Positions 27,392 to 36,032 of a DNA stretch of 64,000 nucleotides are shown one piece after another. Source of the stretch: Akkermansia muciniphila (lineage in GTDB: Bacteria; Verrucomicrobiota; Verrucomicrobiia; Verrucomicrobiales; Akkermansiaceae); NCBI GenBank assembly GCA_945890645.1, contig CAMDCV010000024.1, positions 1 to 64,000 of the forward strand, given 5' to 3'. The translations under genes and the position numbers were made by a program. The notes under the pieces are model-generated. The model saw only the letters and a program-made list of their open reading frames with translations, had not been told where the DNA came from and ran no database searches. Position 1 is the first letter of the stretch. Each line of letters opens with the position of its first letter.

Positions 27392-28977
27392 GGCTTTACG
27401 TAGCGAAAAATTTTTAGTTCATCGAGCACGAGATCATTTTTCTGATAAGCGCCGATCTTGATCGTCGAATTGTAGATGGGTTTATACGAAGCGATTTCCT
27501 CCCATACTAAAGGATCCGTGTATTGGGGATGTCGCGGCCACGGCATAATGTCGTAGGGACGAGCGGGAGTCATTCCCATAGGCACCATGATTAATAGATC
27601 TCCCTCACTCATCGAGTCCATCACCTCGCTCTCATACGCCTGTCGTCGCTCATAGCTGGCGTAATTCGGAAAAGTCGAAAATCGGATTCTTGCCCGCACC
27701 TCTGGCTCTTGCATCAATGCCGCCTCCCACAAGCTCAAAGGGATCACCACCTTGCCCTTCGTTTGTGCCAACGCCGAGTCCAGAATAATCTCTGCCTGCT
27801 TGCGAGGCGAGTGCGGTGGTGATTGGACATACGCAGATGCCACTAGCAACAGTGGCAGAGTACAAAAAATCACCATCAAGACTGATGTCACACGCACCCC
27901 CGTCCTCAGTTTGCTACCCTGGTATTGGATCACAAAAACTTGCGCTGCCCACAAACCCAGAAATGGCGTCATCAAGGCCGCATGACCCACGTTCGGATGG
28001 CCACCAGCAATCAAATAAGCAAAACCTAAACCGATCAAGCTGCTCGACGCGAACAAACAAAACAGCTCTTTTCCGCGAACTTTCTTTTGCCAAAGCGCAA
28101 GCAAAGAATAGAGCAGTAACACCGATACCGGCCATACATAAAAAACGTTATTCGGCGAAAGAAACATGTTTTTCAACACACCGATCATGTTCATTTTCAC
28201 CTCTTGCATCGTCCGCACCGTATTCATCAACTGCGCATACGTATTCTCATTCGATGCGTAATACCAAATCAGACAAAGCACACCACCCAGACAAGGAAGC
28301 ACCCAGCGCGCAAACAACGATGCCCACGACTCTTTCATGAAAATCCTGCCCTGCGCCACTCCCAGCACCGCCACCCAACACCCTGCTGCCACAGCAAGGG
28401 GATGCATCAGGGGACAAACAAACAATGCAGTGATCGAAACAATTTTTCGCCACCACGGCCAAGCATGCTGTGTCCATAACGGTTCCGCCGCCAACCACAA
28501 AAAAAGCGCTCCCACTGTCTCCGGACGATACAAGAACGCCATACTACAAAACCAACCCTTTTGCAGGAGAATCGTCGCAAAAGCCAATAGCGAAGCACCA
28601 ACGGAAGCATAGTGACGATAGATGTACAGAGCGACGAGCACTCCAGTCAAAGCTCGCACCCCATGCAAAAAAAGTGCATCTCCCATCGGAGAAAAGGATA
28701 AGAATCCCGTAAACCAAGAACGCAACAAGGGCCAACCAAACCAATGATAGCCCCACCGATCTCCATACCCCTCGAAATTCCCTACAAATGGCCAACTCAA
28801 GTGACCGGCGTTGCCACCAAACGACGCCCCAATGCTTTGAAATCCATCAGGGTGAATCAACGGTGTCGCATACCAGCCCACCCACATCGAAAGTAAAATC
28901 CATGCCAACGAGAAAAGGATGAACGTGCTATTGTATAACAAAGCTTTGTTGTCAGGAGGCATATAGTTGCAGTACAA
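27388..28977 (-). CDS. GT-C-like multi-pass membrane protein (paralogue 1)
   Basis: A 529-residue protein with about 11 membrane helices. The first extracytoplasmic loop carries HPDGFQSIGASF and GYGDRWGYHWFGWPLL, and the motif FLYRPETVGALFLWL follows. The loop Asp/Glu residues and topology resemble GT-C enzymes using polyprenyl-phosphate sugars. The gene at 29036-30556 encodes a divergent paralogue with DSWQSIGP, GYERTWGHHWPGWP and MMRPEPLGSLLFF at equivalent places. A second in-frame ATG five codons in is an alternative start. Function within the locus is inferred. Confidence 0.65.
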   Translation of the reverse strand: MYCNYMPPDNKALLYNSTFILFSLAWILLSMWVGWYATPLIHPDGFQSIGASFGGNAGHLSWPFVGNFEGYGDRWGYHWFGWPLLRSWFTGFLSFSPMGDALFLHGVRALTGVLVALYIYRHYASVGASLLAFATILLQKGWFCSMAFLYRPETVGALFLWLAAEPLWTQHAWPWWRKIVSITALFVCPLMHPLAVAAGCWVAVLGVAQGRIFMKESWASLFARWVLPCLGGVLCLIWYYASNENTYAQLMNTVRTMQEVKMNMIGVLKNMFLSPNNVFYVWPVSVLLLYSLLALWQKKVRGKELFCLFASSSLIGLGFAYLIAGGHPNVGHAALMTPFLGLWAAQVFVIQYQGSKLRTGVRVTSVLMVIFCTLPLLLVASAYVQSPPHSPRKQAEIILDSALAQTKGKVVIPLSLWEAALMQEPEVRARIRFSTFPNYASYERRQAYESEVMDSMSEGDLLIMVPMGMTPARPYDIMPWPRHPQYTDPLVWEEIASYKPIYNSTIKIGAYQKNDLVLDELKIFRYVKP

Positions 28978-29035
28978 TGCTTGTTGGTTAAATATTAGCG
29001 ATAGACACTAATATCATACAAAAATCAATCTGTGC

Positions 29036-30556
29036 TTATTTCTTGCGTAGAGTTGCCGTGTCGCGAATCTCTATGACATGATAAGTGATTTTTTTTGATT
29101 TCTGAATTACTTCAAACTCTTCTATGATTACACCTATCTCGTAGGGATTCACGGATGTTAATCGAGCAAATGATTCAGGCATAAAAAAGTTACTCCCACC
29201 ACTTTGCAAGGACACATCCAATACAATACGATCGCCGACCGCTGCATGTGAAAAGACTTCTTTTTCGTAAAGAAGTCTGTAATCGGGATGCGCGACATTG
29301 GGAAATGTGTATAACACACAGTTTTGAAAATTTGAATTCGCAGCGCTTTCCCAAAGCGAGACGGATATATACGTTTGGTGATCTCCCTTCTGGCTATTGA
29401 GAAAATGACCTAGTTTCGACCTATTGTCCTCAACTCCATTCATCGCCAATCTAGCAATTCGATTGAAATGAAATGCCAAACTACCCACGAACAGGGGCAT
29501 GAGAATACCCGCAAGAACTACACCTTTCCTCACTGGCATGATTGTGTAAATAACGACCAATGCCATTAACGCAGCAGGGAAAATTGTTATTAAATGAAGT
29601 CTGTTAGGGTTTTCGGTAATAAAGGAAAATAAAACACAAATGATTGGCGCCGATGCCCACAAATAAAAACGCCGATGATTGATGCGTTTAACAATCAAAC
29701 ATCCAGCGGCAACGATAATCGTCAAAAAGGTGAAACTTATGGCGTAGCCGGTAACATCCTGAAAGTAACATGCGCTCAGAGATTTAAATAGTGAATGATA
29801 CGAAAGCTTTTGCGCCATCAAATTTTGCTTAATGTGACTAAAACGACTTTGGTCACCCACAAACCATACTACCAGACCGCCACAACCGATAATCCAACCG
29901 ACAAGCATATTTTTAAAATAGACCCATCTATTGTCGTTTTTCATTTCCTTTAATGATAATCGATTCATGAGAATGAAACAGACTATGAGAGAAAAAACGG
30001 CAACTGCAGACAAAATATGAAGAAACGGAGAAAACGCACTCAGTAGTAAAAGTGTAATGCTTCTAGCTCGTGATGGATTTGTCTCAATAAAGAGAAACGC
30101 AAGGATGAAAAATAATAGCGACCCAAGAGGCTCTGGTCTCATCATCGACAGCGCGACATTTGTATCAGGAAATAACAATATAATTCCCGCCATCGCACAA
30201 GCAGCGAACTTGCCACAGACATTCCATGATTTTAGATAAAAAATGAATGCGCATAATAATGTGATCAATGCAGAAATTGTGAATACTACTTTCGAATCAA
30301 ATTTAACCCATGAAGTGAAAAAACTCATAAACATTGGCCAACCAGGCCAATGATGCCCCCAGGTCCGTTCATAACCATCGAAATCCCCCAAATACAGCCC
30401 TCTGAGATCCAAGGGCCACCTTGACTCCACACAAGGGCCAATGCTCTGCCACGAATCGGAGATCACAGGTCCCGTCAACCATGCGGACCACACCATCCAT
30501 ATCAATGTAATGACTATAATAAGGCATGAAGCCAAGTATGTAACTTTTTTTGCCAT
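29036..30556 (-). CDS. GT-C-like multi-pass membrane protein (paralogue 2)
   Basis: A 506-residue protein with about 11 membrane helices, paralogous to the protein at 27388-28977 (shared DSWQSIGP-type loop, YERTWGHHWPGWPM, RPEPLGSLLFF). Its DNA is clearly more AT-rich than that of its paralogue, so the two probably did not arise by recent tandem duplication here. A GT-C-type sugar transferase or related polyprenyl-linked enzyme is the best guess; no catalytic residues can be named with confidence. Confidence 0.65.
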   Translation of the reverse strand: MAKKVTYLASCLIIVITLIWMVWSAWLTGPVISDSWQSIGPCVESRWPLDLRGLYLGDFDGYERTWGHHWPGWPMFMSFFTSWVKFDSKVVFTISALITLLCAFIFYLKSWNVCGKFAACAMAGIILLFPDTNVALSMMRPEPLGSLLFFILAFLFIETNPSRARSITLLLLSAFSPFLHILSAVAVFSLIVCFILMNRLSLKEMKNDNRWVYFKNMLVGWIIGCGGLVVWFVGDQSRFSHIKQNLMAQKLSYHSLFKSLSACYFQDVTGYAISFTFLTIIVAAGCLIVKRINHRRFYLWASAPIICVLFSFITENPNRLHLITIFPAALMALVVIYTIMPVRKGVVLAGILMPLFVGSLAFHFNRIARLAMNGVEDNRSKLGHFLNSQKGDHQTYISVSLWESAANSNFQNCVLYTFPNVAHPDYRLLYEKEVFSHAAVGDRIVLDVSLQSGGSNFFMPESFARLTSVNPYEIGVIIEEFEVIQKSKKITYHVIEIRDTATLRKK

Positions 30557-30608
30557 GTGTAGTTTACAGTACTCTATGACTCCCGGCGCAAGATTGGTAG
30601 AAATATTC

Positions 30609-31370
30609 CTATTTCATATGGGAGAGTAAATTCCCGAGTTGCGATAATACTGTATTTTTAGAATACAGATATCCTGTATGACCCTCCCATATGCCCGCAT
30701 GGATCGAGCGCATATCATAACCGGCTGGTGCAGGGCCAGTACCGCCGAGAACTTTCCCCGGGAAAAATTGGTCTCGAATTTCAGACGTAGCGATCGGCTC
30801 AGCTGATACATTCAGCAGGGCAATCTCCGCTTGCCAAACCTTGTCTATGTCAGCCGATAATTGTCGCGTATCATAGTACTGAAAAACGCCATCGGGGTGA
30901 ACTTTCTCAAGTCCATTGTCATTCATCATGTCGTAGATCACGTTTTTCTTAAGCCCTGGACCAAATAGACCGGGCAGACGCAGCACAGCGACATTGGCAA
31001 ATTGTTCACGCACCCACTCCTCTACCAACAAGCGATGCAATCCATACGGATGATGCCCTTCTTTATTGATGAGTGAATTTTCATCCACATCACGCGGAGT
31101 TGGATACACATCAATAGAGGATATCAAAGTAAAGCGCTGTGCTTTCACCTCGGATAAGGCATCGAGCAAGCGCTGGATGCCAGCCATGTCTTCCTCGGGA
31201 TGTAAGTTCGCCCACCACTTCATCGCCTGCACGCCTGCGCATATGACGTGATCAAATTCCTGACCACGAATCTCGTCAATATTCGTGGAACGATAGCGAT
31301 GGCTGGGCTGAATTTCTTGATTCAACGTAGCGCCCACAAATCCGGTGTATCCAATCAGTGCTGTTTTCAT
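30609..31370 (-). CDS. NAD-dependent epimerase/dehydratase-like SDR with altered active site
   Basis: A 253-residue extended short-chain dehydrogenase-like protein. The nucleotide-binding start is MKTALIGYTGFVGATL (GxxGxxG form), LISSIDVYPTPRD gives the Ser region, and the active-site Tyr lies in HHPYGLHRLL. The Lys expected four residues after Tyr109 is Arg113, so the YxxxK motif is YxxxR. VLRLPGLFGPGLKKNVIYDM follows as usual. It could be an enzyme with Arg substituting for Lys or a non-catalytic relative. It likely acts on a nucleotide sugar. Confidence 0.78.
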   Translation of the reverse strand: MKTALIGYTGFVGATLNQEIQPSHRYRSTNIDEIRGQEFDHVICAGVQAMKWWANLHPEEDMAGIQRLLDALSEVKAQRFTLISSIDVYPTPRDVDENSLINKEGHHPYGLHRLLVEEWVREQFANVAVLRLPGLFGPGLKKNVIYDMMNDNGLEKVHPDGVFQYYDTRQLSADIDKVWQAEIALLNVSAEPIATSEIRDQFFPGKVLGGTGPAPAGYDMRSIHAGIWEGHTGYLYSKNTVLSQLGNLLSHMK

Positions 31371-31389
31371 ATTGCTAAAGTATTATTTT

Positions 31390-32133
31390 TTATTTCGTTA
31401 GGGTCTTTATTTTTCTGATCATTATGCAGTCGGTCTCCACTAGGTCAGGAAAATTACCAGAATTATTCGGTGCAAAAGCACTCATCTGGAAACCACAATC
31501 TTCATACAATTTCAGTGCTTCCTTATAGTCGGTTGAATGATCATAGAGCTTCATGACTGCAAGTTCGCTTTGTAATCCAAGAAAATGAGATAGGGCTGGG
31601 CCTGCGTGAGAGACAATTGCCACGTCAAAACCTTGCGTGTCCATCTTTAAAAAGGGCCGCTTAAATCGATATTTTTTGCTGAGCCTTTCATAAGCTGAAG
31701 TCAAGGTCTCTGTTTTCACTTGTATTGCTTCCATTACAGCATTACCCGTTTTGAATGCGTCGATTTCATCATGTTTAGGCTTACTCAATGAACTAAATTG
31801 AGAGTCATTCATCACATGGAAAGTTTGATAGCCATCCGATGTTGAGACGGCCATTTCCTCTACGATCCACATATCATCGTCCTGTGCTTTTTTCCTAGCA
31901 ACTGCAGCCGCCGCAGGATTGGGTTCAAACGAGATGATCAAACCATTGTACCCAACTTCTCTTCTTAACATCGTGGCATACTGGCCGTTATTTGCTCCTA
32001 TATCAAATACACAATCGACCTCTAAATGGCTAAGCAATCGTTTTAGATGCTCCTGTTCGTAATATTTGTACAAGTGTCTTTTGTCAATTATTTTAAGATT
32101 ACATATTTTGTTAATTATTTTTTTAAATAACAT
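31390..32133 (-). CDS. FkbM-family methyltransferase
   Basis: A 247-residue SAM-dependent methyltransferase of the FkbM family. SAM motif I is FDIGANNGQYATMLRRE, followed by ISFEPNPAAAAVARKKA, then FLKMDTQGFDVAIVSHAG, a typical FkbM segment. The C-terminal part includes ELAVMKLYDHSTDYKEALKL. Such enzymes commonly O-methylate sugars of surface glycans. The gene is AT-rich relative to its neighbours. Confidence 0.87.
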   Translation of the reverse strand: MLFKKIINKICNLKIIDKRHLYKYYEQEHLKRLLSHLEVDCVFDIGANNGQYATMLRREVGYNGLIISFEPNPAAAAVARKKAQDDDMWIVEEMAVSTSDGYQTFHVMNDSQFSSLSKPKHDEIDAFKTGNAVMEAIQVKTETLTSAYERLSKKYRFKRPFLKMDTQGFDVAIVSHAGPALSHFLGLQSELAVMKLYDHSTDYKEALKLYEDCGFQMSAFAPNNSGNFPDLVETDCIMIRKIKTLTK

Positions 32134-32151
32134 AATACATATGGATTAAAA

Positions 32152-33030
32152 TTATTTCATAGTTTGTTCGACATCATTAACAAAATTTAAAATAGTGGAG
32201 AGAACTTGCGCTGCAGATTGGGGAGCTAAATGAACACTGTCAGTGAAAGCCAGAGATTGACGTGGGATTTGTTTTTCCAGATCGATGCAAATCACAGGAA
32301 ATCGTTTCGCCAATTCAGCGATTGTGGTTTTCATCAAAATTGTTTCCCTCTCTTTCCTGCCGCTCGCTGGATAAGTTGCGATCAGAATTTTTACTCCGCG
32401 CTGTTGCAACTGTTCAATGGTCGACACATAGTCATCAAATCGTTTTTTTTCAGCTACTGTGAACTGATTGAACGAATCGCTATCGTTGGGAACGATTTTG
32501 TCCGGCATTACGGCAAATGCCTCACCGGTCAGGACTTTGGGCCGTCGGAGCAATTGAGCGTAGAGCATGCCACTGGGGCGGGCTGATGCGCCTAACAATG
32601 GCTGACGAGCGCCCACATCAAACCACGGACCTTGTGCGCCTTTAATGATCAAAGTATCGCCGAAGCCAGCACCAACGAACAGAGTATTCGCCTCAATCAC
32701 CAGCCATTGCGACGTGTCAATTTCGCCCATGGCCATGAGACGCATACCGTCTAACGCCGATCCGCCATCAGATCCCAAATTCGCAATGCTCCGGTTGCCT
32801 GCCTCGCGTCCGGGCAACCTACCTGTGATGGACGAACCGGCCAGCGCAATCTTAGCCGGAGGAGAAGCAGCAGTTTGGAAGCGACTCATCGTACTAAAAT
32901 AATTCGATTCGCTTTTACCTGTGCCCCAATTGAGTCCATGGTACAATAGCGCCTGCACCGCAAAGCAAACGGCTAAGGATCCAAACATGCCTCGTAGAAA
33001 CGGAGATAATGAGGTATCAGAATTATTCAT
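32152..33030 (-). CDS. Membrane-anchored SGNH-hydrolase-like protein, partner of MBOAT
   Basis: A 292-residue protein from the ATG at 33030; the frame is open 55 codons further upstream, but that part is translated from a repeat tract and does not look like protein. One N-terminal membrane anchor (about 11-30) precedes an SGNH-type domain: GSSITGR (Ser67) as block I, NLGSDGGSALDG, IEANTLF as block III, and DSVH near residues 264-267 for the Asp/His pair. It sits immediately downstream of the MBOAT gene, the arrangement known for alginate (AlgI/AlgJ/AlgX) and DltB/DltD systems, where the SGNH protein places or moves acyl groups. Function in glycan O-acylation is inferred. Confidence 0.72.
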   Translation of the reverse strand: MNNSDTSLSPFLRGMFGSLAVCFAVQALLYHGLNWGTGKSESNYFSTMSRFQTAASPPAKIALAGSSITGRLPGREAGNRSIANLGSDGGSALDGMRLMAMGEIDTSQWLVIEANTLFVGAGFGDTLIIKGAQGPWFDVGARQPLLGASARPSGMLYAQLLRRPKVLTGEAFAVMPDKIVPNDSDSFNQFTVAEKKRFDDYVSTIEQLQQRGVKILIATYPASGRKERETILMKTTIAELAKRFPVICIDLEKQIPRQSLAFTDSVHLAPQSAAQVLSTILNFVNDVEQTMK

Positions 33031-33050
33031 GACATATATTGCATAAAGAC

Positions 33051-33131
33051 AGTGAGGAGGGAGAGACGAGCTAGGAGACTCGAGATGGATGCAAAGTGCG
33101 GAGAGGCGTGTATGGAGCTGTATGAGTGAGC
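33051..33131 (+). repeat. Degenerate GAG/CGAG repeat tract (third cassette copy)
   Basis: A purine-rich irregular tract on the plus strand with GAGGAGGGAGAGACGAGCTA, GGAGACTCGAGATGG and GGAGAGGCG. It has the same word style as the tracts at 38385-38480 and 40088-40135 but is more decayed. It lies upstream of the SGNH gene start, and on its other side is a remnant of the four-helix-bundle gene tail (33126-33161). Confidence 0.5.
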
Positions 33132-33161
33132 TTTTAAGTTTTTGTGAAAGGCGAAAGTTAG
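33126..33161 (-). pseudogene. Tail remnant of a four-helix-bundle gene
   Basis: The minus strand reads TFAFHKNLKAH, matching the C-terminal TFAFRNTLKAD of the four-helix-bundle gene at 38517-38882 (the shared DNA is GAAAGGCGAAAGT). Only about 12 codons remain. It is followed, in the same direction, by a degenerate repeat tract, as the fuller copy is. Confidence 0.4.
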
Positions 33162-33167
33162 TTACGC

Positions 33168-33200
33168 AGGCTGGGTGGCGAGACGCCTCCGCCACGACTC
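33168..33200. repeat. Short GCCTCCGCCACG repeat
   Basis: The stretch GGCTGGGTGGCGAGACGCCT followed by CCGCCACG resembles GGCTTGGAGGCGAGGACGCC-TCCGCCACG at 11425-11452. The earlier copy forms a 7-bp palindrome; here mismatches weaken it. It is probably a dispersed intergenic repeat of this genome. Confidence 0.45.
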
Positions 33201-33259
33201 AAAGCTCGCATTTCCCTGCCTTACAGCTCGTTTCTCTCTACGCGAGCCTCCTTGCTACA

Positions 33260-34720
33260 TCAAAATTGGAAATAGATAAAGCCCTGAGGCGGGCCGGAAT
33301 TCGTCAGCAGTAGGAATAGCATACAACCATAAAGAACCGACTCCGTCAACGATCCGCGGAAGCGATTGAACGAATCACTGCGATGCTCGCGCCACCACCC
33401 AAAACCGTGATAAATTACCACAGCGGCACCAAAAACCACCGCGCTAAAGACTGCGGGGCCTACGATTCGACCAGGTATGAGTAGCTCTTGGAAGAAATAG
33501 CCAATCTGATTCATATCTGGCATCAAGAACGTTAACCAAAGGAATGTCACGGCATGGAACGTGTAAAACCAGCTGGCAATGGCGCGGATCGGCGAGAGGG
33601 CTTTATGGTTCTCTTTGCTGCGCTTTCTTGTGCAGTAGCGCTCGATCCCTAACAGAATGCCATGCAAAGTACCCCACAGCGCAAATTTCCACTCGGCCCC
33701 ATGCCACAGTCCACCCAAGAACATCACCAAAAACAAATTAATGTAGGTCCGCATCTCCCCTTTGCGATTTCCGCCGAGAGGAATGTAAAGGTAATCGCGC
33801 AACCAAGCTGACAGTGACATGTGCCAACGCCGCCAAAACTCGGTGATACTCGTCGAAAGATACGGGAAATCAAAGTTGATCGGGAATTTGTAGCCGAATA
33901 AAGCAGCGAGTCCTATAGCGATCAGAGAGTAACCCGCAAAGTCTGCGAAAATCTGCATGGAGTAACCATAGAGAAGTAACATCAAATCAATAGGGCCGAG
34001 TTCGTTTAGCCAAGGCTTGGTCAATGTCGCGGTCTGCTCCGCCAAATTATCAGCGACCACCATCTTGAGGAAAAATCCGATGATGAGAGATCGAATCACA
34101 AGCGCCCAAGGAATATCAGCCCAGTTCTTCGCTGCAATCTGTGGCCAGAACTGCTTTGCTTTGACAATCGGACCCGCGACCAACTGCGGAAAGAACAATA
34201 AATAAAATCCGATATCTCTTACGCCTTTCGCAAATCGCCCGCCTCGCGACATCATCGCATCACCTTCGCGCGTTACTTCTCCACGCGCCACATCTACAAT
34301 CATGCTGATACCGTGGAAAGTGTAAAACGAAATACCAATGGGCAGAGGAATCTCCTGAATCGCTTTCACCCAGTTATCAGGAATCAATGGAATCATTCCC
34401 GCGAAAAACGGCAAGTATTTGAAAATTCCCAAGAGTGCCAAATTGAGAATGACCGCCAGTCGCACCCAATGCTGCACCCGCAACTCATCCCCCTGCACTT
34501 TGTATAATATGATACGTGCCGTTGCGATGCTATTGCCGACACAGGAAACCGCCAACAGCCCCAGTAATTTCGGATCTTCCCAACCGTAAAACACGACACT
34601 CGCAATCAAGGCCACCATCACTTGCCAGGCCTTGCCATGACGCCCCGCAGACCACGGCGCATAATACAATATCAGCGTCACCAACAACAGTAATAGAAAT
34701 TCCCAAGAATTGAATAACAT
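33260..34720 (-). CDS. MBOAT-family O-acyltransferase (AlgI-like)
   Basis: A 486-residue inner-membrane acyltransferase with about 11 membrane segments. The MBOAT signature is clear: FFPQLVAGPIVK, ADFAGYSLIAIGLAALFGY, EFWRRWHMSLSAWLRDYLYI with His300, and LGGLWHGAEWKFALWG with the catalytic His340. It begins MLFNSWEFLLLLL as AlgI relatives do. It is expected to carry an acyl (probably acetyl) group across the membrane to modify the polysaccharide, together with the SGNH protein encoded next to it. The acyl donor and target sugar are not known. Confidence 0.93.
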   Translation of the reverse strand: MLFNSWEFLLLLLVTLILYYAPWSAGRHGKAWQVMVALIASVVFYGWEDPKLLGLLAVSCVGNSIATARIILYKVQGDELRVQHWVRLAVILNLALLGIFKYLPFFAGMIPLIPDNWVKAIQEIPLPIGISFYTFHGISMIVDVARGEVTREGDAMMSRGGRFAKGVRDIGFYLLFFPQLVAGPIVKAKQFWPQIAAKNWADIPWALVIRSLIIGFFLKMVVADNLAEQTATLTKPWLNELGPIDLMLLLYGYSMQIFADFAGYSLIAIGLAALFGYKFPINFDFPYLSTSITEFWRRWHMSLSAWLRDYLYIPLGGNRKGEMRTYINLFLVMFLGGLWHGAEWKFALWGTLHGILLGIERYCTRKRSKENHKALSPIRAIASWFYTFHAVTFLWLTFLMPDMNQIGYFFQELLIPGRIVGPAVFSAVVFGAAVVIYHGFGWWREHRSDSFNRFRGSLTESVLYGCMLFLLLTNSGPPQGFIYFQF

Positions 34721-34761
34721 ACAAATGAAAAATTACTTCCCTATGAGATTTAGCACGAGTG

Positions 34762-35820
34762 TCACTTTACTGCTAGATTAGGCTTCAAAAAATTAATAAA
34801 TGTGGTGATTTTCGCCCTTGCGAAAGGCTCCAAATACAAGGTAATTAAATATGCGATTACCGTAAGAATGAAAAACGGAATGATCGGCAGAAGTATATCA
34901 GGAATTATCGTGAACCTATTTATTTTAACTATCATTGATATTAAAGCTCCCTCATGGATGAGATACAAAGGATAACTAATAAACCCGAAAAATACTAGAA
35001 AACGACTAGCGAATACAGATTTAAGTTTATCAAAATAAATGGCAGAAAGAAATACAATTAATACAATAGAAGCAGCCCATGCGGAGTCGACATAATTGTG
35101 ATAAGCAGAAATGCACGCAATCCCTATAATAACAGCCATAATCAAATATATTATCTTTTTTTCTACAAAATAAAAATACGAAAGTGCTCCGCAGGCAAAC
35201 CATCCAAAACTCGAGATGCCCAATGACTCGCACATTTCGATTGTCCATGAATATTCTGGCATGATCTTAGTTTTCATAACTTTCAAAATACAGTAGATGA
35301 AAAACATTCCAGAGATCCCGGCAACAGCTTTTTTAGCATTTGAATAAAAGTATAAAAGACCGAATATGATATAAAATTTTACTTCAATATACAAAGTCCA
35401 GAATGGATTCTCAAGAGATGCAACATTTACATCAAGTAACTTATTAATCCAAACTGGATCCAAAAAAGTTAGCCCAGGAATGGCATCTTTTAAAGCAGGA
35501 ACTCCATTAGGTCGCTCTGAAAAATAGAGACCTGTGCTGAAAACTATTATTGTAGCAATTAGCATCGCCGGAAAGAGTCGAATCCACCTTTTGTATAAAA
35601 ATTGCGAAAACGATGTGCTCTTTTCTAACGTCATTAATATGACGAATCCGGAAATCAGGAAAAACAACTGAACACCCAAAAAACCTTGGGAAAATATTGG
35701 GGTAGAAGTGTATTTTGTGCCATAAGGAACTATTGTTGTAAACCGAGCGTATGCATGAAATCCAATAACTAATAATATGGCTAGCCCTCTAAACCCATCT
35801 AAAAATTTTACTCTTTGCAT
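34762..35820 (-). CDS. Acyltransferase family 3 (OafA-like)
   Basis: A 352-residue polytopic membrane acyltransferase. The family start is present: FLDGFRGLAILLVIGFHAYARF, with Arg11 and His22 in the expected places; about ten membrane helices follow. Typical features include GFLGVQLFFLISGFVILMT and FLVFFGFISYPLYLIHEGAL near the end. No periplasmic SGNH domain is fused. Such enzymes O-acetylate sugars of surface polysaccharides. The gene is very AT-rich compared with the MBOAT gene beside it. Confidence 0.92.
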   Translation of the reverse strand: MQRVKFLDGFRGLAILLVIGFHAYARFTTIVPYGTKYTSTPIFSQGFLGVQLFFLISGFVILMTLEKSTSFSQFLYKRWIRLFPAMLIATIIVFSTGLYFSERPNGVPALKDAIPGLTFLDPVWINKLLDVNVASLENPFWTLYIEVKFYIIFGLLYFYSNAKKAVAGISGMFFIYCILKVMKTKIMPEYSWTIEMCESLGISSFGWFACGALSYFYFVEKKIIYLIMAVIIGIACISAYHNYVDSAWAASIVLIVFLSAIYFDKLKSVFASRFLVFFGFISYPLYLIHEGALISMIVKINRFTIIPDILLPIIPFFILTVIAYLITLYLEPFARAKITTFINFLKPNLAVK

Positions 35821-35944
35821 TTGAATTTTATGCTAATGTATAAGCTAGGATCACGCTTATCAATAGCACGGTCGTGATACTGAATAAGTCTTGATATCTC
35901 AAGTATAATACTGTTTTTTCTGTCAAGACTGTGGCGAGTTGTAG

Positions 35945-36018
35945 ATATTGTAGTCATTATTTTAGTGCTAGTTCGCCGCCATTGTCCCATTGGATATGAG
36001 CACCACCAATGGAATATA
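35945..36018 (-). pseudogene. Possible insertion-sequence transposase remnant
   Basis: Within a gene-free 210-bp AT-rich stretch, the minus strand encodes GAHIQWDNGGELALK and then a stop. The HIQxDNGGE pattern resembles the second catalytic Asp region of DDE transposases with an rve domain (IQTDNGxEF). No terminal repeats or further transposase sequence are visible, so this is at most a short relic and may be chance. Confidence 0.25.
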
Positions 36019-36032
36019 CCGTGTGAATCATT

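Noticed and set aside
33031-33195. N-terminal extension of the SGNH protein
   Set aside because: These 55 codons are translated from the degenerate repeat tract and gene-tail remnant; the family-like membrane anchor begins at the ATG at 33030.
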